A stretch of DNA of 64,000 nt, taken from Thereva unica (Eukaryota; Arthropoda; Insecta; Diptera; Therevidae). Below, piece after piece: positions 60,907-64,000 of the stretch. Under the pieces are notes generated by a model, which worked only from the letters and a program-made list of their open reading frames with translations, was not told where the DNA came from and searched no databases. Each line of letters begins with the position of its first letter. Positions within the stretch are counted from its first letter, which is position 1. The translations under genes were made by a program, and so were the position numbers. The stretch spans positions 6,487,445-6,551,444 of the forward strand of contig OX465286.1 of NCBI GenBank assembly GCA_949987705.1, in the 5' to 3' direction.

Positions 60907-63900
60907 GACATTTTTGGTCGATTTCACGAAAGTGCTGGGATCTTAATGAATGGGGTATCGTTGGAAAGGGCTCGCTCCCCCGAGTTCAGCGCACTTTATT
61001 TGGTCCAGAAATTCCAAGGGGTTCGGGAGTTATCCCCTCTTTTGTGATTTCCCCAAGGGGGGCTGCAGAACGCCCATTATCTCGGGAAATACTGGTCAGC
61101 CCGGGGTGGAATTGAATTCACAGCCTCCCTGGGAGGTCCCTAACAATTTCCCATCCAAAAAAGGGCCACTCCAGAATTTTCCCAAAACCGGAAAATTTTC
61201 AAAGGGGTACCCCTTTGGATATTTTTGGTCGATTTCACGAAAGTGCTGGGATCTTAATGAATGGGGTATCGTTGGAAAGGGCTCGCTCCCCCGAGTTCAG
61301 CGCACTTTATTTGGTCCAGAAATTCCAAGGGGTTCGGGAGTTATCCCCTCTTTTGTGATTTCCCCAAGGGGGGCTGCAGAACGCCCATTATCTCGGGAAA
61401 TACTGGTCTGCCCGGGGTGAAATTGAATTCACAGCCTCCCTGGGAGGTCCCTAACAATTTCCCGTCCAAAAAAGGGCCACTCCAGAATTTTCCCAAAACC
61501 GGAAAATTTTCAAAGGGGTACCCCTTTGGATATTTTTGGTCGATTTCACGAAAGTGCTGGGATCTTAATGAATGGGGTATCGTTGGAAAGGGCTCGCTCC
61601 CCCGAGTTCAGCGCACTTTATTTGGTCCAGAAATTCCAAGGGGTTCGGGAGTTATCCCCTCTTTTGTGATTTCCCCAAGGGGGGCTGCAGAACGCCCATT
61701 ATCTCGGGAAATACTGGTCAGCCCGGGGTGGAATTGAATTCACAGCCTCCCTGGGAGGTCCCTAACAATTTCCCATCCAAAAAAGGGCCACTCCAGAATT
61801 TTCCCAAAACCGGAAAATTTTCAAAGGGGTACCCCTTTGGATATTTTTGGTCGATTTCACGAAAGTGCTGGGATCTTAATGAATGGGGTATCGTTGGAAA
61901 GGGCTCGCTCCCCCGAGTTCAGCGCACTTTATTTGGTCCAGAAATTCCAAGGGGTTCGGGAGTTATCCCCTCTTTTGTGATTTCCCCAAGGGGGGCTGCA
62001 GAACACCCATTATCTCGGGAAATACTGGTCAGCCCGGGGTGGGATTGAATTCACAGCCTCCCTGGGAGGTCCCTAACAATTTCCCATCCAAAAAAGGGCC
62101 ACTCCAGAATTTTCCCAAAACCGGAAAATTTTCAAAGGGGTACCCCTTTGGATATTTTTGGTCGATTTCACGAAAGTGCTGGGATCTTAATGAATGGGGT
62201 ATCGTTGGAAAGGGCTCGCTCCCCCGAGTTCAGCGCACTTTATTTGGTCCAGAAATTCCAAGGGGTTCGGGAGTTATCCCCTCTTTTGTGATTTCCCCAA
62301 GGGGGGCTGCAGAACGCCCATTATCTCGGGAAATACTGGTCAGCCCGGGGTGGGATTGAATTCACAGCCTCCCTGGGAGGTCCCTAACAATTTCCCGTCC
62401 AAAAAAGGGCCACTCCAGATTTTTCCCAAAACCGGAAAATTTTCAAAGGGGTACCCCTTTGGATATTTTTGGTCGATTTCACGAAAGTGCTGGGATCTTA
62501 ATGAATGGGGTATCGTTGGAAAGGGCTCGCTCCCCCGAGTTCAGCGCACTTTATTTGGTCCAGAAATTCCAAGGGGTTCGGGAGTTATCCCCTCTTTTGT
62601 GATTTCCCCAAGGGGGGCTGCAGAACGCCCATTATCTCGGGAAATACTGGTCTGCCCGGGGTGAAATTGAATTCACAGCCTCCCTGGGAGGTCCCTAACA
62701 ATTTCCCGTCCAAAAAAGGGCCACTCCAGAATTTTCCCAAAACCGGAAAATTTTCAAAGGGGTACCCCTTTGGATATTTTTGGTCGATTTCACGAAAGTG
62801 CTGGGATCTTAATGAATGGGGTATCGTTGGAAAGGGCTCGCTCCCCCGAGTTCAGCGCACTTTATTTGGTCCAGAAATTCCAAGGGGTTCGGGAGTTATC
62901 CCCTCTTTTGTGATTTCCCCAAGGGGGGCTGCAGAACGCCCATTATCTCGGGAAATACTGGTCTGCCCGGGGTGGGATTGAATTCACAGCCTCCCTGGGA
63001 GGTCCCTAACAATTTCCCGTCCAAAAAAGGGCCACTCCAGATTTTTCCCAAAACCGGAAAATTTTCAAAGGGGTACCCCTTTGGATATTTTTGGTCGATT
63101 TCACGAAAGTGCTGGGATCTTAATGAATGGGGTATCGTTGGAAAGGGCTCGCTCCCCCGAGTTCAGCGCACTTTATTTGGTCCAGAAATTCCAAGGGGTT
63201 CGGGAGTTATCCCCTCTTTTGTGATTTACCCAAGGGGGCTGCAGAACGCCCATTATCTCGGGAAATACTGGTCAGCCCGGGGTGGAATTGAATTCACAGC
63301 CTCCCTGGGAGGTCCCTAACAATTTCCCGTCCAAAAAAGGGCCACTCCAGAATTTTCCCAAAACCGGAAAATTTTCAAAGGGGTACCCCTTTGGATATTT
63401 TTGGTCGATTTCACGAAAGTGCTGGGATCTTAATGAATGGGGTATCGTTGGAAAGGGCTCGCTCCCCCGAGTTCAGCGCACTTTATTTGGTCCAGAAATT
63501 CCAAGGGGTTCGGGAGTTATCCCCTCTTTTGTGATTTCCCCAAGGGGGGCTGCAGAACGCCCATTATCTCGGGAAATACTGGTCTGCCCGGGGTGAAATT
63601 GAATTCACAGCCTCCCTGGGAGGTCCCTAACAATTTCCCGTCCAAAAAAGGGCCACTCCAGAATTTTCCCAAAACCGGAAAATTTTCAAAGGGGTACCCC
63701 TTTGGATATTTTTGGTCGATTTCACGAAAGTGCTGGGATCTTAATGAATGGGGTATCGTTGGAAAGGGCTCGCTCCCCCGAGTTCAGCGCACTTTATTTG
63801 GTCCAGAAATTCCAAGGGGTTCGGGAGTTATCCCCTCTTTTGTGATTTCCCCAAGGGGGGCTGCAGAACGCCCATTATCTCGGGAAATACTGGTCTGCCC

Positions 63901-64000
63901 GGGGTGAAATTGAATTCACAGCCTCCCTGGGAGGTCCCTAACAATTTCCCGTCCAAAAAAGGGCCACTCCAGAATTTTCCCAAAACCGGAAAATTTTCAA

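Larger units (their letters stand above)
40408..64000 (-). repeat. 311-bp satellite array, segment 3 (reverse, about 76 monomers)
   Basis: Same monomer as its reverse complement, running past the right window edge. Variants seen only here include CCCGTCC (forward GGACGGG), GGTCTGCCC (forward GGGCAGACC), GTACCTCTTTGG in the palindrome and GCAGAAGGCCC. Nearly all copies carry the form GAGATAATGG. Monomers of 300 and 295 bp appear between 46.4 and 55.0 kb. No gene, RNA gene or transposon is visible. Confidence 0.97.

Noticed and set aside
40537..63907. Plus-strand open frames of 60-158 codons after the gap
   Set aside because: Same frame as the minus-strand ones before the gap, seen on the other strand because the satellite is inverted there.
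1..64000. 5S rDNA, rDNA spacer or telomere repeat
   Set aside because: No 5S, 18S or 28S rRNA sequence and no TTAGGG-type repeat was recognised in the monomer or the octamers.

Overview
The window is almost pure satellite DNA and contains no gene that I can support. About 61 kb is a tandem array of one monomer, 311 bp long, repeated roughly 198 times. The only other material is a 2.3 kb insert at 8,664-10,981 (an 8-bp minisatellite with strand switches plus a 167-bp non-satellite island) and a run of exactly 200 N at 40,208-40,407. Long near-identical tandem satellite with nested higher-order repeats, no compact genes, and a fixed-length N gap point to a eukaryotic chromosome assembly, probably heterochromatic or pericentromeric. 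I do not recognise the monomer and cannot name the organism.

Layout. (1) 1-8,663: about 28 monomers in one orientation (called forward here), including a tandem duplication of a 9-monomer block. (2) 8,664-10,814: GCATTSCC-type octamers in three blocks of alternating strand (switches near 9,423 and 10,700/10,701). (3) 10,815-10,981: a 167-bp AT/CG-mixed island. (4) 10,982-40,207: about 94 forward monomers with nested higher-order structure (3.1-3.4 kb blocks, 3-4-mers, 622-bp dimers, and a duplication offset by 9-10 kb whose second copy runs into the gap). (5) 40,408-64,000: about 76 monomers in reverse orientation, with different diagnostic variants and several shortened monomers (300 and 295 bp).

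What stands out. Every intact monomer carries an 18-bp perfect palindrome, CAAAGGGGTACCCCTTTG. Most length changes larger than 1 bp in the window fall in it: precise loss of the central GTAC, an 11-bp deletion that later spread, 2- and 3-bp losses, a 25-bp tandem duplication, and the 2.3 kb insert itself, which replaces the palindrome centre. The two main arms of the octamer insert share rare variant units in the same outward order, so they look like an inverted duplication that later diverged by octamer gains and losses.

Long open frames occur on both strands (up to about 800 codons in the octamers and 100-220 codons in the satellite). They follow from repeats that lack stop codons and are not annotated as genes. 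Nothing in the window works together as a pathway. What it offers is evidence on satellite turnover, palindrome instability and assembly reliability.
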